NCBI RefSeq assembly: GCF_020523625.1
Contig: NZ_JAJAQH010000001.1
Span: 198,930-262,929 of the forward strand
Source: Methylovorus menthalis
Lineage (GTDB): Bacteria; Pseudomonadota; Gammaproteobacteria; Burkholderiales; Methylophilaceae
DNA length: 64,000 nucleotides
Direction of reading: 5' to 3'
A model generated the notes under the pieces. It had not been told where the DNA came from, ran no database searches, and saw only the letters and a program-made list of their open reading frames with translations. The first letter of the stretch is position 1; every line of letters begins with the position of its first letter. This document shows, piece after piece, positions 1-9,039 of the stretch. A program made the translations under genes and the position numbers.

Positions 1-523
1 TATCGACCAGCTCGCGACGTAGCGATTGCGAAAATCCGCGTATGGCAAACTTGCTGGCGCAATAGCTGGCGTAATGCGGAAAGCCAATACTGCCGAAAAT
101 GGAACCGATGTTGACCAGCTGCCCTTGCTGCCTGGTCAAAAAGTGCGGTAGTGCCGCCCGCGCTAGCAAGATTGGTGCGGTGACATTGGTCTGAATAATC
201 TGCGCAATGCGCTCCGGGCTCTGCTCTTCAAACTGGATGAAATCCATGACCCCGGCATTGTTGATCAGGATATCCAGCCCGCCCAGCTGCTGAACGGCGG
301 CGTCCACTACTCCCTGCGCAGCATTGGGATGCTCCAGATCCGCCACGATGGAAATACGCTCGCCGGGCATGCCACTCAAGGTATGCAGCAGTTCCTGCAA
401 TTTACCAGGGTGGCGGCCCACCAGCGCGAGATGGGCGCCTTGCGACGCCAGTTCGATGGCCAACGCCTGACCGATACCACCGGTGGCACCCGTCAGCAGG
501 ATACGGGCATTCTGGATATTCAT
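1..523 (-). CDS. SDR family oxidoreductase (C-terminus cut by window edge)
   Basis: The reading frame opens at an ATG whose bases overlap the TGA of the upstream gene (ATGA), so translation is probably coupled. The N-terminus reads MNIQNARILLTGATGGIGQA, a classical Rossmann TGxxxGIG cofactor motif of short-chain dehydrogenases. Further downstream the usual NNAGV-like region is visible (coded near 255-265). No stop codon is reached before base 1, so the catalytic Tyr-x3-Lys region may be partly outside. It is the last gene of an operon with a diiron oxidase-like protein, an acyl ligase and a GNAT-like protein, so an acyl-derived substrate is likely but unproven. Confidence 0.85.
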   Translation of the reverse strand, partial: MNIQNARILLTGATGGIGQALAIELASQGAHLALVGRHPGKLQELLHTLSGMPGERISIVADLEHPNAAQGVVDAAVQQLGGLDILINNAGVMDFIQFEEQSPERIAQIIQTNVTAPILLARAALPHFLTRQQGQLVNIGSIFGSIGFPHYASYCASKFAIRGFSQSLRRELVD

Positions 524-1200
524 GCGGCCTCCTGAAATGCGGCGGGCAGAAAGCGCTCACCCAGCTCGCGGAAAATATTGCCATACAACTGGTAAAACAC
601 GCGGGCACTGTGGATCAGCTGTGCCCTGTCATCCGTATCTTCAAGGCGATTGACCAGACCTTCGTAAAAAGCGGTATGCCCGACATCCAGCGCACCGTGG
701 GAGGTGAGGTAAGTAAAGCTCCCATTGCCCAAGCCCAAGCTGGTTCGGATGGCTTCGCCGGCCTGTGTTGCCAGTGCGGTGCTGGTACCTTCAAGCACCA
801 GCACCATGCCGAAGAATCCAATCGGATTGACGCGCTGTATGGTGTCGTGGGCATAGGCCACCATGATCTCGGTGGCAAGCCCGGGCTTGCCATGGCGCAC
901 GGCTTCGGCATCGCCACCACTGGCCTTGATGTCATTCAGAATCCACTCCTGATGCCCCAGCTCTTCTTCAATATATTCGGCCACCGCCTCACGCAACCAT
1001 TCATAACGCTCAGGCAGGCGGGCACCGCAGGCCATCAATAGCGGCACGGTATGTTTGACATGGTGATAAGCCTCGGTCAAAAACGCGATATAGGCATCCA
1101 GGCTCACCTGACCGCTGGCACCCGCACGAATCAGGGGCAGGCTGAACAGGGCATTTCGTTGCGACTCGGTCGCAGCAAGCAATTCATCATAAAACGGCAT
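520..1200 (-). CDS. Haem-oxygenase-like diiron oxidase (TenA/UndA-like fold)
   Basis: The protein belongs to the TenA/haem-oxygenase-like superfamily. Numbered from an in-frame ATG at 1215, it carries a full set of candidate iron ligands: E85-x2-H88 (in EEELGH), E142 (VLEG) and H173-x3-D177-x2-H180. This is the arrangement known from UndA/CADD-type haem-oxygenase-like diiron oxidases, so oxidative chemistry is more likely than thiamine salvage or transcriptional regulation, which such genes are often annotated as. I chose the ATG at 1200 because AAAGAG lies just upstream; the ATG at 1215 has no visible ribosome binding site. The start lies inside the 3' end of the acyl ligase gene, and the stop overlaps the SDR start. 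The substrate is unknown; a fatty acyl chain is inferred from the neighbours. Confidence 0.8.
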   Translation of the reverse strand: MPFYDELLAATESQRNALFSLPLIRAGASGQVSLDAYIAFLTEAYHHVKHTVPLLMACGARLPERYEWLREAVAEYIEEELGHQEWILNDIKASGGDAEAVRHGKPGLATEIMVAYAHDTIQRVNPIGFFGMVLVLEGTSTALATQAGEAIRTSLGLGNGSFTYLTSHGALDVGHTAFYEGLVNRLEDTDDRAQLIHSARVFYQLYGNIFRELGERFLPAAFQEAA

Positions 1201-2701
1201 GTTGGTCTCTTTCATACAAAGGATTTATACGCGCAGCATATTGCTGCCAGATGGCATCGCGCCGCAGCCTGCCATTCGGGGTGAGCTGCTGGTTTTGCGG
1301 GGTAAAGGGATGTTCGGCCAACATCCACTGCTGCACGCGGGCATAGTCCGGCAGCGTCTGGTTGGCCTGTTGCACGGCGGCTTCAATCTGCGCGTGTATA
1401 TCGCCGGAAACGCGCGGCACAATCACAGCCACATTCCATGGACGCGCCTCACCGAACACGGCGACCTGGGCGATCACCGGCGACAAGGCGAGCTCGCTTT
1501 CTACCCATTCCGGCGATACATTGCGTCCATACGATGTGATGAAGATATTCTTTTTACGGCCCGTGATATGCAGATAGCCATCGCCATCCAGATAGCCAAT
1601 ATCGCCAGTCGGCCAATAAGTCACATGCATGGCAGGCTGGGCGGCGTAGCCCAGCAGGGTGCTGCCCGCCACCAGCAACTCACCATCACTGGCAAACGCC
1701 AGTTGCACATGCGGCAAGAGCTTGCCCACGCTGCCAGGGCGCTGCTGACCGGGCGAATTAAAAGCCACCACCGAAGCGCACTCCGACAATCCATAACCCT
1801 CGCATACCGGCAAGCCCAGCTCTTCTGCGCGCTGCAGCAAACGGGGCGCCACGCGGGCGCCACCCACGGCAATCAGGCGCAGGCTCGTGGGAGGAGCCCA
1901 GCCAGACTCGGCGGCCATGACCAGCGCACGCAAAAGTTCAGGAATCAGCAACAGAGTGGTCGGATTGGTTTCCTGTATGGTTTGCAGTAACTGCGGCACA
2001 TTGAGGCCGGACGCACCACTCAAGCCGACGCGGGCCGAGGAATACAAGGTCGTGGTGGCACCCACCAGCAAAGGCAAGTAAAGCCCGGCGATGTTTTCCA
2101 GCAAGGTCGACAGGGGCAGGATACTGAGATGACTATCCTGCGCGGAAGCAGCCGTCGCATCGGCGAGCGAGCGGCTTACCTGCTCCATGGCCTGCGCACT
2201 AAGGCACACCCCTTTGGGCTGGCCAGTAGTGCCGGAGGTATAGGTCACCTTGGCCGTGCCTGGCGGCAACGCTCTGGGTTCGCTGTTTTCAAACTGCAGA
2301 CGGCTGACCAGTTGCCCGCCCACCAGCTGGTGATGCTTGCTGATAAGGCGATACCCCTGAGCCAGAAGCAACTGCTCCATGACCATGGGCTGCTGGCAAA
2401 ACAAGGTATCGATGCCAGCATCACGGATGGCATGCATAATTTGCTGCGGCGAGAAAAAACCGGGCACCGGTACTACCGGCACCTGCAGTTCCAGGCAAGC
2501 TAAGTCCAGCAAGGCCCAGGCCGGGTCATTCTCCATGGCAATAGCGATTGCTTGTGGCATGCCGGATTGTTTTATGAAGGCGGCGGCGGCATGGATTTCT
2601 GCGGGCAGGGCTTTGTAAGAGATGCTGCCATGACTGCCACGCAAGGCTGGATGATCGGGCCTGGACTCTGCGTGCTGCTGAATCGCGTTAAGTATCGACA
2701 T
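1187..2701 (-). CDS. AMP-forming acyl-CoA/acyl-acid ligase
   Basis: This is a 504-residue member of the ANL adenylating superfamily. Visible motifs are the phosphate-binding loop TYTSGTTGQPKG (about residue 153), YGLSE (about 304), and PTGDIGYLDGDGYLHITGRKKN in the hinge region. The C-terminal A10 motif reads TPNGRLRRD, so the position where most family members carry the catalytic lysine appears to be arginine; activity could be altered. A clear AGGAG lies before the ATG. It is second in a four-gene operon, eight bases after the GNAT-like gene and overlapping the diiron oxidase gene. The likely role is activation of a fatty or other carboxylic acid as adenylate or CoA thioester for the neighbouring enzymes. 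Confidence 0.85.
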   Translation of the reverse strand: MSILNAIQQHAESRPDHPALRGSHGSISYKALPAEIHAAAAFIKQSGMPQAIAIAMENDPAWALLDLACLELQVPVVPVPGFFSPQQIMHAIRDAGIDTLFCQQPMVMEQLLLAQGYRLISKHHQLVGGQLVSRLQFENSEPRALPPGTAKVTYTSGTTGQPKGVCLSAQAMEQVSRSLADATAASAQDSHLSILPLSTLLENIAGLYLPLLVGATTTLYSSARVGLSGASGLNVPQLLQTIQETNPTTLLLIPELLRALVMAAESGWAPPTSLRLIAVGGARVAPRLLQRAEELGLPVCEGYGLSECASVVAFNSPGQQRPGSVGKLLPHVQLAFASDGELLVAGSTLLGYAAQPAMHVTYWPTGDIGYLDGDGYLHITGRKKNIFITSYGRNVSPEWVESELALSPVIAQVAVFGEARPWNVAVIVPRVSGDIHAQIEAAVQQANQTLPDYARVQQWMLAEHPFTPQNQQLTPNGRLRRDAIWQQYAARINPLYERDQHAVL

Positions 2702-2709
2702 ATTGGCTC

Positions 2710-3351
2710 CTATTGCATCCGACGCACGGCAAGCACTTGCGGTGTATTGTCATAATAGCTGCCCCAGTCAGGACGCTCTTCGGCAGGCAAGCGCTGAATG
2801 TCGGCTGCCCCCAGATGTACCAGCTGCATGTTCAGCTTGAGCAGGGCATTGCGCAACACAGGCGTGGCGGTAAATACGGCCCACTCGGCCTGACTGCCAT
2901 GCAGGTAAAGACTCACGCTGGCGAGCAGATGGCGAATATGTACGGGCTGGAATACGGCCAGATTGCCCACCTCAATAATCTGGTCGCGCGCCACTTGCTT
3001 GCCGGTAGCGGCACTCAGGATCAAATCGACCGGCTGATCGAGATAGGTTTCCAGAAACAGCGGTTGCTCGGCAGCATGTCGCACGCCACACACCGCATGC
3101 AGATTGCCCTCGTCATCGCGCAGGCTCATGAGTGTCGGCATGAAATGGCGTATGCGCGCGCCATGCACCAGACGAAACACGCTGCGGACAAACTGCTCCA
3201 GCTCAGCGCGATCATGGGCATCCGGCGCGGCCAGCGTGGTTTGCAAGCCACCCGCCATATGCAGCGGAACGATCGCTTGCTGGCGCTTGGTCGTATATGA
3301 CTGATGCGCTTGAGTTATTTTCTGAGGATCAAAGCTCGGTGCCGGCAACAT
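2710..3351 (-). CDS. Thermostable hemolysin family (GNAT-like) protein
   Basis: The sequence matches the thermostable hemolysin (T_hemolysin) family first named in Vibrio: FVRSVFRLVHGARIRHFMP, then VCGVRHAAEQPLFLETYLD, then the conserved IIEVGNLAVF segment. Family members are predicted to have a GNAT/LuxI-like acyltransferase fold, so the haemolysin name is probably misleading. An upstream in-frame ATG at 3381 exists, but the ATG at 3351 has AGGAG eight bases before it and is preferred. It is the first gene of the operon with acyl ligase, diiron oxidase and SDR. A plausible job is acyl transfer from the ligase product; this is inference. Confidence 0.8.
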   Translation of the reverse strand: MLPAPSFDPQKITQAHQSYTTKRQQAIVPLHMAGGLQTTLAAPDAHDRAELEQFVRSVFRLVHGARIRHFMPTLMSLRDDEGNLHAVCGVRHAAEQPLFLETYLDQPVDLILSAATGKQVARDQIIEVGNLAVFQPVHIRHLLASVSLYLHGSQAEWAVFTATPVLRNALLKLNMQLVHLGAADIQRLPAEERPDWGSYYDNTPQVLAVRRMQ

Positions 3352-3578
3352 GACGACTCTCCTGTAAGTGATAGTCATCATGTCGCAATCGGCATGCCAT
3401 CCCGAAAAAATATAAACTATATATTTACAATCAATAACTTAGCTTATATCATGGGAATTATAGAAGCGCAGGAATTGTGAGTACAACACCGAAATCATAC
3501 AAAAATTGCAGGGATTGCCTGGCAAGCGAAGGGAGCAACCATCGCGATTCATCGAAAAAACCGCTATGAGGCAAGCAC

Positions 3579-4118
3579 TTAGGGTGGGCAGTTCAGCGCA
3601 GGCTGACTGGTAGTAAACGACCCGTCGCCCAGCAACCAAGCCACGGCCTTGACCCGGGCATCCACCTTGCAGGCATCCACATAACCTATACCACCCGGCG
3701 TATCCGCCACGTAGCGCAAAACTGCCTCCTGCGAGGAAACCACATGTGGCGGTGTGGTGCCGTGGTAATACACTTCGTTCCAGTATTCGGCTTGCGCCTC
3801 AGGCAAACTGCCAAGCACGCGCTGCGAAAACTGTCGCCGCTGTGGACTATCCGTCGGCAGGTTAACCGGTTGCATGCGCACACCTTCTGACCAGTAGAGT
3901 TTTTTGCGCCAGTAAATCAGCGAGAGGTCTACCAGGCTGCCAATCTTGCCGCTCTGTGTCTTGGGCACCACCACGGCCAGAGTATCGGCGGGAGCAGCCA
4001 GCGGCTGACCCATGCACAGCAGCAATGTCCAGCCAAGCAACAACACGCTCATACACTGGCGGGGCGCAGGCATTATCAGACGGTCTCGATATCGCAGCAT
4101 GGCCGGGCGGGATAGCAT
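3579..4118 (-). CDS. PstS-like periplasmic substrate-binding protein
   Basis: A 179-residue exported protein. It has an N-terminal hydrophobic signal segment (about residues 23-42, ending PLAAPAD) followed by a compact PstS-like fold with segments LVDLSLIYWRKKLYW, SQRVLGS and TPGGIGYVD typical of short phosphate-binding-like proteins. It is too short for a full ABC-importer PstS and no transporter genes are nearby. Its ATG shares bases with the stop codon of the upstream porin gene (TGATG), so the two are translationally coupled. With the adjacent sensor kinase pair it may be part of an envelope sensing module. Ligand unknown. Confidence 0.7.
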   Translation of the reverse strand: MLSRPAMLRYRDRLIMPAPRQCMSVLLLGWTLLLCMGQPLAAPADTLAVVVPKTQSGKIGSLVDLSLIYWRKKLYWSEGVRMQPVNLPTDSPQRRQFSQRVLGSLPEAQAEYWNEVYYHGTTPPHVVSSQEAVLRYVADTPGGIGYVDACKVDARVKAVAWLLGDGSFTTSQPALNCPP

Positions 4119-5113
4119 CAGAACAAAATAGCAAACGAAGTAAAGAAGCCCTTGGGGGCATCGGCGCGCTCCTCGTCGCCGCCCACATACTCGAGCTTCA
4201 ATACCCGGTTAGGCTGCATCCGCCACGCGGCCCCCAACACCCAACGCTCAGCCGAGCCTTCTGCCGGGCGCTTGAAATTTTCCAAGCGGCCAACCGCAAA
4301 CCAGCGATTACCCAAAGGCGCCACTGCCTGCACATAAGCACCACTGCCGCCGTCACGGTTATTGCTGTAATAGCGCTGATAGGCTTCGCCGCTGAACTCC
4401 CAGTCCTCATGCTTTACCATGAAGTCGGCCCCCATCATCCGGAATTGCGGGGTGCCGGGGATATCCTCGGTAAACTCCATCAGGGTCACGCCCAGGTTCA
4501 GTTTGCCTGTAAAGGCAAAACGCGCACCGTGGGTATCGCGGTACTGGATTTCATCGCCATCCAGATGCTGATCCTCCAGCGCCTCCATGAAAAACGTGTA
4601 CTCGAACGCACGGTTATCAAACGACTTGGCGCCATACAGCATGACGCCATTAGTGGATTGCGGGAACAAGCGGCTGGTTGCCAGCGGACGGGTGGTGGTC
4701 CACACCAGCGGCGCTGCGTGGATGAGATTCCAGCGGCCAGCCGGGGTCAGGAATCGGCCAGCACGCAGATTGTATTGTTCGGAGATGTTGTAATCGAAGT
4801 AGAAGCGCTCAAGATCGATGCGCGCGCCATCGTTGGTCAAGCCATGGCCGGACTTCCAGCTGACGGGTTTTTCCTGCTCAAGCTCAGCAAAAAATCGCCA
4901 GCGGCCTTCGCCCTCCCAGCGCAGCAAAAAGCTCACTTCTTCCAGACTGGCTTCGGATTTGCCACCGGAATGCACATTCAAATACGCACTGGAGTAGCCG
5001 CCCAGCTTGAAGCCGTCGAGAAAACCGCCCGCCGTATCGTCCGCCGCAGCAGACTTGCAGAGGCTGAGGGCGACGACTACACTCAACACCCCATAGCAGC
5101 TTAATGCACGCAT
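4118..5113 (-). CDS. Outer-membrane beta-barrel (porin-like) protein
   Basis: About 331 residues from the preferred ATG at 5113, which has GGGGA upstream; a longer ATG at 5140 lacks this. An N-terminal signal peptide (MRALSCYGVLSVVVALSLC, cleaved near SAAA-DD) is followed by alternating hydrophobic/polar strands rich in aromatic residues, e.g. LERFYFDYNISEQYNLRAGRF, and a C-terminal phenylalanine (FTSFAILF), the usual recognition signal for outer-membrane barrel assembly. Aromatic girdle patterning supports a barrel of 12-16 strands. It is divergent from a histidine kinase gene and overlaps the PstS-like gene. Channel specificity cannot be read from sequence. Confidence 0.75.
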   Translation of the reverse strand: MRALSCYGVLSVVVALSLCKSAAADDTAGGFLDGFKLGGYSSAYLNVHSGGKSEASLEEVSFLLRWEGEGRWRFFAELEQEKPVSWKSGHGLTNDGARIDLERFYFDYNISEQYNLRAGRFLTPAGRWNLIHAAPLVWTTTRPLATSRLFPQSTNGVMLYGAKSFDNRAFEYTFFMEALEDQHLDGDEIQYRDTHGARFAFTGKLNLGVTLMEFTEDIPGTPQFRMMGADFMVKHEDWEFSGEAYQRYYSNNRDGGSGAYVQAVAPLGNRWFAVGRLENFKRPAEGSAERWVLGAAWRMQPNRVLKLEYVGGDEERADAPKGFFTSFAILF

Positions 5114-5221
5114 AAATTCCCCAGCGTATGAATCACCCAAATGACACCATCCCTTGCCTCAAGCGAGCCGCGTTTTGCGAAGAGCGCCTGATGCCGATTT
5201 GCGGATTCTCGCATTGAAACC

Positions 5222-6901
5222 ATGCTGAGCAAAGCGCTACCGATCCGCTTGATCCTGTTAGGGGCGTTTCTGCTGGCAGGCTTGCTGCCGACCCTGCTGA
5301 TTACCGGCATGGCATTCTACGAGGCCCGCAGCGCCCTCAAGACCGAAATCAAGCGTGACATGACCACGCGCGCGATCGCCACGGCCGATGAAGTGGATCG
5401 CATGATGTTTGAGCGTTTGCAGAACGTGGCGTCGTGGAGCCAGCTCGAAATCATGCAGGAAATCCGCATTGATGACGTCGACAAACGCCTGTCCAAATTC
5501 CTGAGCGACCTCAAACAAAGCTACCGCGACATTTATGTCGAGCTCTATGTCGTGAATAACGAAGGCCTGATCGTCGCTTCGAGCAATATTCAGCATATCG
5601 GCCAGCGCCATGCGCCTATCCAGCCCTGGCAGAAAGCCAGACTGCCACAAACACAGATCAGCCTGGGGACCATTGCCCATGACCAGTTGCCGATACTCGC
5701 CACTATTTACAGTACCTCTACCGAGGCGCCGGTCGGTCAATTGGTGGCCGTATTCGACTGGCTGCAGATACAGCATGTGCTGGAAAGTGCGGTCACCGGC
5801 CGTAGCGCAGCCGCGCTATACGATGATCAGCAGCATCTCCTCAGCAGCACCAGCCGCTGGCATGCCATCCACCTGGCAAAAAAGCTGAGCAGCCATGCCA
5901 AGACCAATGGCTATCAGAACTTTGCCGGGTTTGACTGGCGCGTGGACATTCTGCAAAACCGGGCACAGGCCATGACGCCGGTGCGCCAGATGGCGTATAT
6001 CTTCCTGGCCTTACTGCTGGTCACCGTGGCGCTGGCGACCTTGATTGCGGTACCGGTCGCCCGCGCGATTACCCGGCCCATCGCCAAGCTGACGGATTTT
6101 GCCCTTGGCTTTATGCGTGCACCAAGCAATATGGCCCCGCCGCGCGGTGGCCCGGCCGAGATTGATGCCATGTCCCACGCGTTTGCGCGCATGATCGAGG
6201 ATCTGGAGCGCTCCAAGGAAAACCTCACTCGCGCCGCCAAGCTCGCGGTCGTTGGCGAAATGGCGGCCGCCATGAGTCACGAAGTGCGCACGCCCCTGGG
6301 CATTTTGCGCTCGTCAGCGCAGGTGTTGCTGCGCGAACCCACCCTCAGCGAAGAAGGCCGCGAAGTGTGCGGTTTCATCATCAGCGAAACTGAGCGCCTG
6401 AACAAACTGGTCTCGACCCTCATCGACTCGGCCCGGCCACGCCTGCCCAACTTCACACCGGTAGACCTCAGCCAGCTGTGTGCGCAGTCGGCCGCCATGC
6501 TACGCATGCAGGCCGAGAAAAAGCATATCGTGCTGGAAACCCAGCTGGATGCAAGCTTGATTGCCACCTGCGACCCGGAACAGATGACGCAGGTATTGCT
6601 CAACCTGCTGTTGAATGCCATTCAGGTATTGCCGGATGGCGGCCATATCGTGCTGAGCAGCAGCACGGCCGGTGATCATGCCTGCATTACGGTTTCCGAT
6701 AATGGCCCGGGCATTCCCGAAGACCAGCGCGAGCAGGTGTTCGACCCGTTCTTTACCAAGCGTAGCGGCGGCATCGGCCTGGGCCTGTCGGTGGTGCGGC
6801 AGATTGTGCAGGCACATCATGGCAGCATACGCGCAGGCACGAGCTCGCTGGGCGGCGCTGAATTTCGTATTTTGTTACCTCTTTCCGGAGTAGAAAAATA
6901 A
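5222..6901 (+). CDS. Membrane sensor histidine kinase
   Basis: A 559-residue kinase. Transmembrane helix 1 is at residues 8-31, a periplasmic sensory region (Cache-like) spans about 32-255, helix 2 is about 256-280, and a HAMP linker follows (about 280-330). The HisKA box is [10 protein letters not shown] with H353 as phosphoacceptor. The N box [11 protein letters not shown]1 box DNGPGIPE, F box FDPFFTKR and G2 GIGLGLS follow. The stop and the start of the response-regulator gene share a base (TAATG), so the pair is co-translated. It is divergent from the porin/PstS-like genes, a natural candidate target operon. The stimulus is not evident. Confidence 0.93.
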   Translation: MLSKALPIRLILLGAFLLAGLLPTLLITGMAFYEARSALKTEIKRDMTTRAIATADEVDRMMFERLQNVASWSQLEIMQEIRIDDVDKRLSKFLSDLKQSYRDIYVELYVVNNEGLIVASSNIQHIGQRHAPIQPWQKARLPQTQISLGTIAHDQLPILATIYSTSTEAPVGQLVAVFDWLQIQHVLESAVTGRSAAALYDDQQHLLSSTSRWHAIHLAKKLSSHAKTNGYQNFAGFDWRVDILQNRAQAMTPVRQMAYIFLALLLVTVALATLIAVPVARAITRPIAKLTDFALGFMRAPSNMAPPRGGPAEIDAMSHAFARMIEDLERSKENLTRAAKLAVVGEMAAAMSHEVRTPLGILRSSAQVLLREPTLSEEGREVCGFIISETERLNKLVSTLIDSARPRLPNFTPVDLSQLCAQSAAMLRMQAEKKHIVLETQLDASLIATCDPEQMTQVLLNLLLNAIQVLPDGGHIVLSSSTAGDHACITVSDNGPGIPEDQREQVFDPFFTKRSGGIGLGLSVVRQIVQAHHGSIRAGTSSLGGAEFRILLPLSGVEK

Positions 6902-8274
6902 TGTCCACACTCAAACGCATCCTGGCGCTGGACGATGAACCCAATATGCGCCGACTGCTGGAAATCAGCCTGCGGCAAGCGGGTTACCAGCCCGTCATCG
7001 CCGAGCATGGCCGTCAGGCGCTGGATATCCTGCGCGAAGGCGGCGCCGACCTGGTGGTGAGTGATTTGCACATGCCGGTGATGGATGGCTTGCAACTGCT
7101 GCAAGCCATGCAGAAAGAAGGGCTGGAAGTGCCGGTGATCATCGTGACGGCACAGGGCGAGATCAGCACCGCCGTGGCGGCCATGAAGCTGGGCGCGTCA
7201 GATTATATTTTGCGGCCGTTTGACCTGGAAACCCTGGAAATTGCCATTGACCGCGCGCTTTCGCTCAGCCGCCTCAAACTCGAAAACCAGTTTTTGCGCG
7301 AAGAGGCACATGGCGAAGACGGCATGATAGGCCAGAGCCCGGCCATGCAGCGCGTTCAGCAAGCCATACGGCAAGTGGCCCCGGAAAAAGCGACGACCCT
7401 CATTGTGGGCGAAACCGGCACCGGCAAGGAGCTGGTGGCGCGTGGCGTGCATCAGCTTTCACCGCGCAAGGATGCGCTGTTTGTGGCGGTCAATTGTGCG
7501 GCGATTCCCTCCGAAATGCTGGAGTCGGAATTATTTGGCCATGAACGCGGCGCCTTTACTGGCGCTATCAAGGAACGCATAGGCAAATTCGAACTGGCCG
7601 ATGGCGGCACCTTGTTTCTGGACGAAGTGACAGAAATGCCGGTCAATCTGCAAGCCAAATTGCTGCGCGCACTCCAGGAGGGCGTGATCGAACGCTTGGG
7701 CAGCAACCGCGCCACCGCCGTGGATATCCGCGTGATCGCCGCCACCAATCGCGACCCCATGCAAGCCGTCAAGGAAGGCAAGTTGCGCGAGGATCTCTAT
7801 TACCGCCTGAATGTGTTCCGCATTGACTTGCCGCCATTGCGCGATCGCAGCGGCGACATACCGCTGCTGGTGTCGCACTTTCTGCAAAAACGCCAGGCCA
7901 GCATCAGTGAGGCCGCCCTGTTTGCGCTGCAATCGTATGCCTGGCCGGGCAATGTGCGCGAGCTGGAGAACGTGCTGGAACGCGCATGCATTGTCTGCGG
8001 CAACTCTGCTATTGAACCTCAGCATCTGCCTGCGGATATCCTGCAGTCCAGCCCGCTGCCCACCTCCCCATCAGGGGAAACTGCGACAGCAGTATTGTCG
8101 TTACCGCTGGCTACCGAGGCGCTGGAGAAAAAACTGATAGAAGCCGCGTTGCGCCAGAGCAAGGGCAATAAAAGCCGAGCGGCCAAGCTGCTAGACATCA
8201 GCGAGCGTTCCCTGTGGTACAAGCTCAGCCGGTATAAGCTGGATGATGAGCCAGCAGCGGATTCAAGTCATTGA
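6901..8274 (+). CDS. NtrC-family sigma54-dependent response regulator
   Basis: A 457-residue regulator with receiver domain (D11, D12 acidic pair, D55 phosphorylation site, T83), AAA+ domain and Fis-type HTH. The AAA+ part shows Walker A GETGTGKE, the sigma54-contacting loop GAFTGA, Walker B GGTLFLDEV and the R-finger region. The C-terminal HTH is GNKSRAAKLLDISERSLWYK. Oddity: the receiver position normally filled by an invariant lysine before PF is arginine (LRPFD, R105), which could change phosphorylation-dependent switching. Encoded directly after its kinase. Likely activates sigma54 promoters, possibly of the divergent porin operon. Confidence 0.93.
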   Translation: MSTLKRILALDDEPNMRRLLEISLRQAGYQPVIAEHGRQALDILREGGADLVVSDLHMPVMDGLQLLQAMQKEGLEVPVIIVTAQGEISTAVAAMKLGASDYILRPFDLETLEIAIDRALSLSRLKLENQFLREEAHGEDGMIGQSPAMQRVQQAIRQVAPEKATTLIVGETGTGKELVARGVHQLSPRKDALFVAVNCAAIPSEMLESELFGHERGAFTGAIKERIGKFELADGGTLFLDEVTEMPVNLQAKLLRALQEGVIERLGSNRATAVDIRVIAATNRDPMQAVKEGKLREDLYYRLNVFRIDLPPLRDRSGDIPLLVSHFLQKRQASISEAALFALQSYAWPGNVRELENVLERACIVCGNSAIEPQHLPADILQSSPLPTSPSGETATAVLSLPLATEALEKKLIEAALRQSKGNKSRAAKLLDISERSLWYKLSRYKLDDEPAADSSH

Positions 8275-8308
8275 AATCAGCCAGGTAAAACTGATTGAAC
8301 CGGATTGA

Positions 8309-8336
8309 TTGAAACTCGGAGTGCAGGCGCTATAAT
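8309..8336 (+). promoter_or_regulatory. Sigma70-type promoter of pcm
   Basis: TTGAAA (8309-8314) and a perfect TATAAT (8331-8336) separated by 16 bases lie about 35 bases before the pcm start codon. This is the cleanest vegetative promoter I found in the window. Confidence 0.7.
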
Positions 8337-8371
8337 CAAGCACTCACTGACCATGCGATGGAAGCCACACT

Positions 8372-9031
8372 ATGCATAAGGATGTAGAACAAGCGCGTTT
8401 CAACATGATTGAGCAGCAGATCCGCACATGGGAGGTGCTGGACGCGCGCGTGCTGGATCTTTTAAGCCAGGTGCCACGTGAGGACTTTGTGCCGGAGCAG
8501 TATCGCGGCCTGGCCTTTGCCGATCTGGAGATTCCCATAGGTGCTGGCCAGCAGATGCTTTCTCCCAAAATGGAAGGCCGCATCGTGCAGGCGCTGGAAA
8601 TCAGCAAAACCGACCGCGTGCTTGAAATCGGCACCGGCAGTGGTTACCTGACCGCCTTGCTGGCAACGCTCGCCAAGGAGGTCGTCAGCCTGGAAATTCA
8701 TGCCGACCTCAGCGTCGCCGCCCAGCGCAAACTACAGCAGCACGGCATACACAATGTGAGCCTGGAAATTGCCGATGGCAGCCAGGGCTGGGCCAATGGC
8801 GCACCGTATGATGTCATCGTATTCACCGGATCGCTGCCTTTGCTGCCTGTGATTGCTGAACAGCAGCTTGCCACCAATGGCCGCCTGTTTGCCGTGGTAG
8901 GCGAAGGCCCAGCCATGGAAGCTACCATGATACGTCGCGTCAGCGCCGACAGTTTCCGCCACGATGTGCTGTTTGAAACCTCGGTGCCTCCTCTGGAAAA
9001 CGCGCCTCACCCAGCTCGCTTCGAATTCTAA
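8372..9031 (+). CDS. pcm: Protein-L-isoaspartate O-methyltransferase family
   Basis: A 219-residue SAM-dependent methyltransferase of the PCMT family: motif I VLEIGTGSGYLTALL (GTGSG at 87-91), and upstream IPIGAGQQMLSP, which replaces the canonical GQTIS loop of bona fide repair enzymes. PCMT family members repair isoaspartyl residues, but the changed loop leaves some doubt about substrate. It has its own good promoter and lies eight bases upstream of the tolC-like gene, an arrangement common in beta- and gammaproteobacteria. Cytoplasmic; no signal sequence. Confidence 0.85.
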   Translation: MHKDVEQARFNMIEQQIRTWEVLDARVLDLLSQVPREDFVPEQYRGLAFADLEIPIGAGQQMLSPKMEGRIVQALEISKTDRVLEIGTGSGYLTALLATLAKEVVSLEIHADLSVAAQRKLQQHGIHNVSLEIADGSQGWANGAPYDVIVFTGSLPLLPVIAEQQLATNGRLFAVVGEGPAMEATMIRRVSADSFRHDVLFETSVPPLENAPHPARFEF

Positions 9032-9039
9032 GCTCCATC

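Noticed and set aside
3956-5104. A 382-codon plus-strand frame opposite the porin gene
   Set aside because: Antisense shadow of two well-supported genes with no domain or ribosome binding site.
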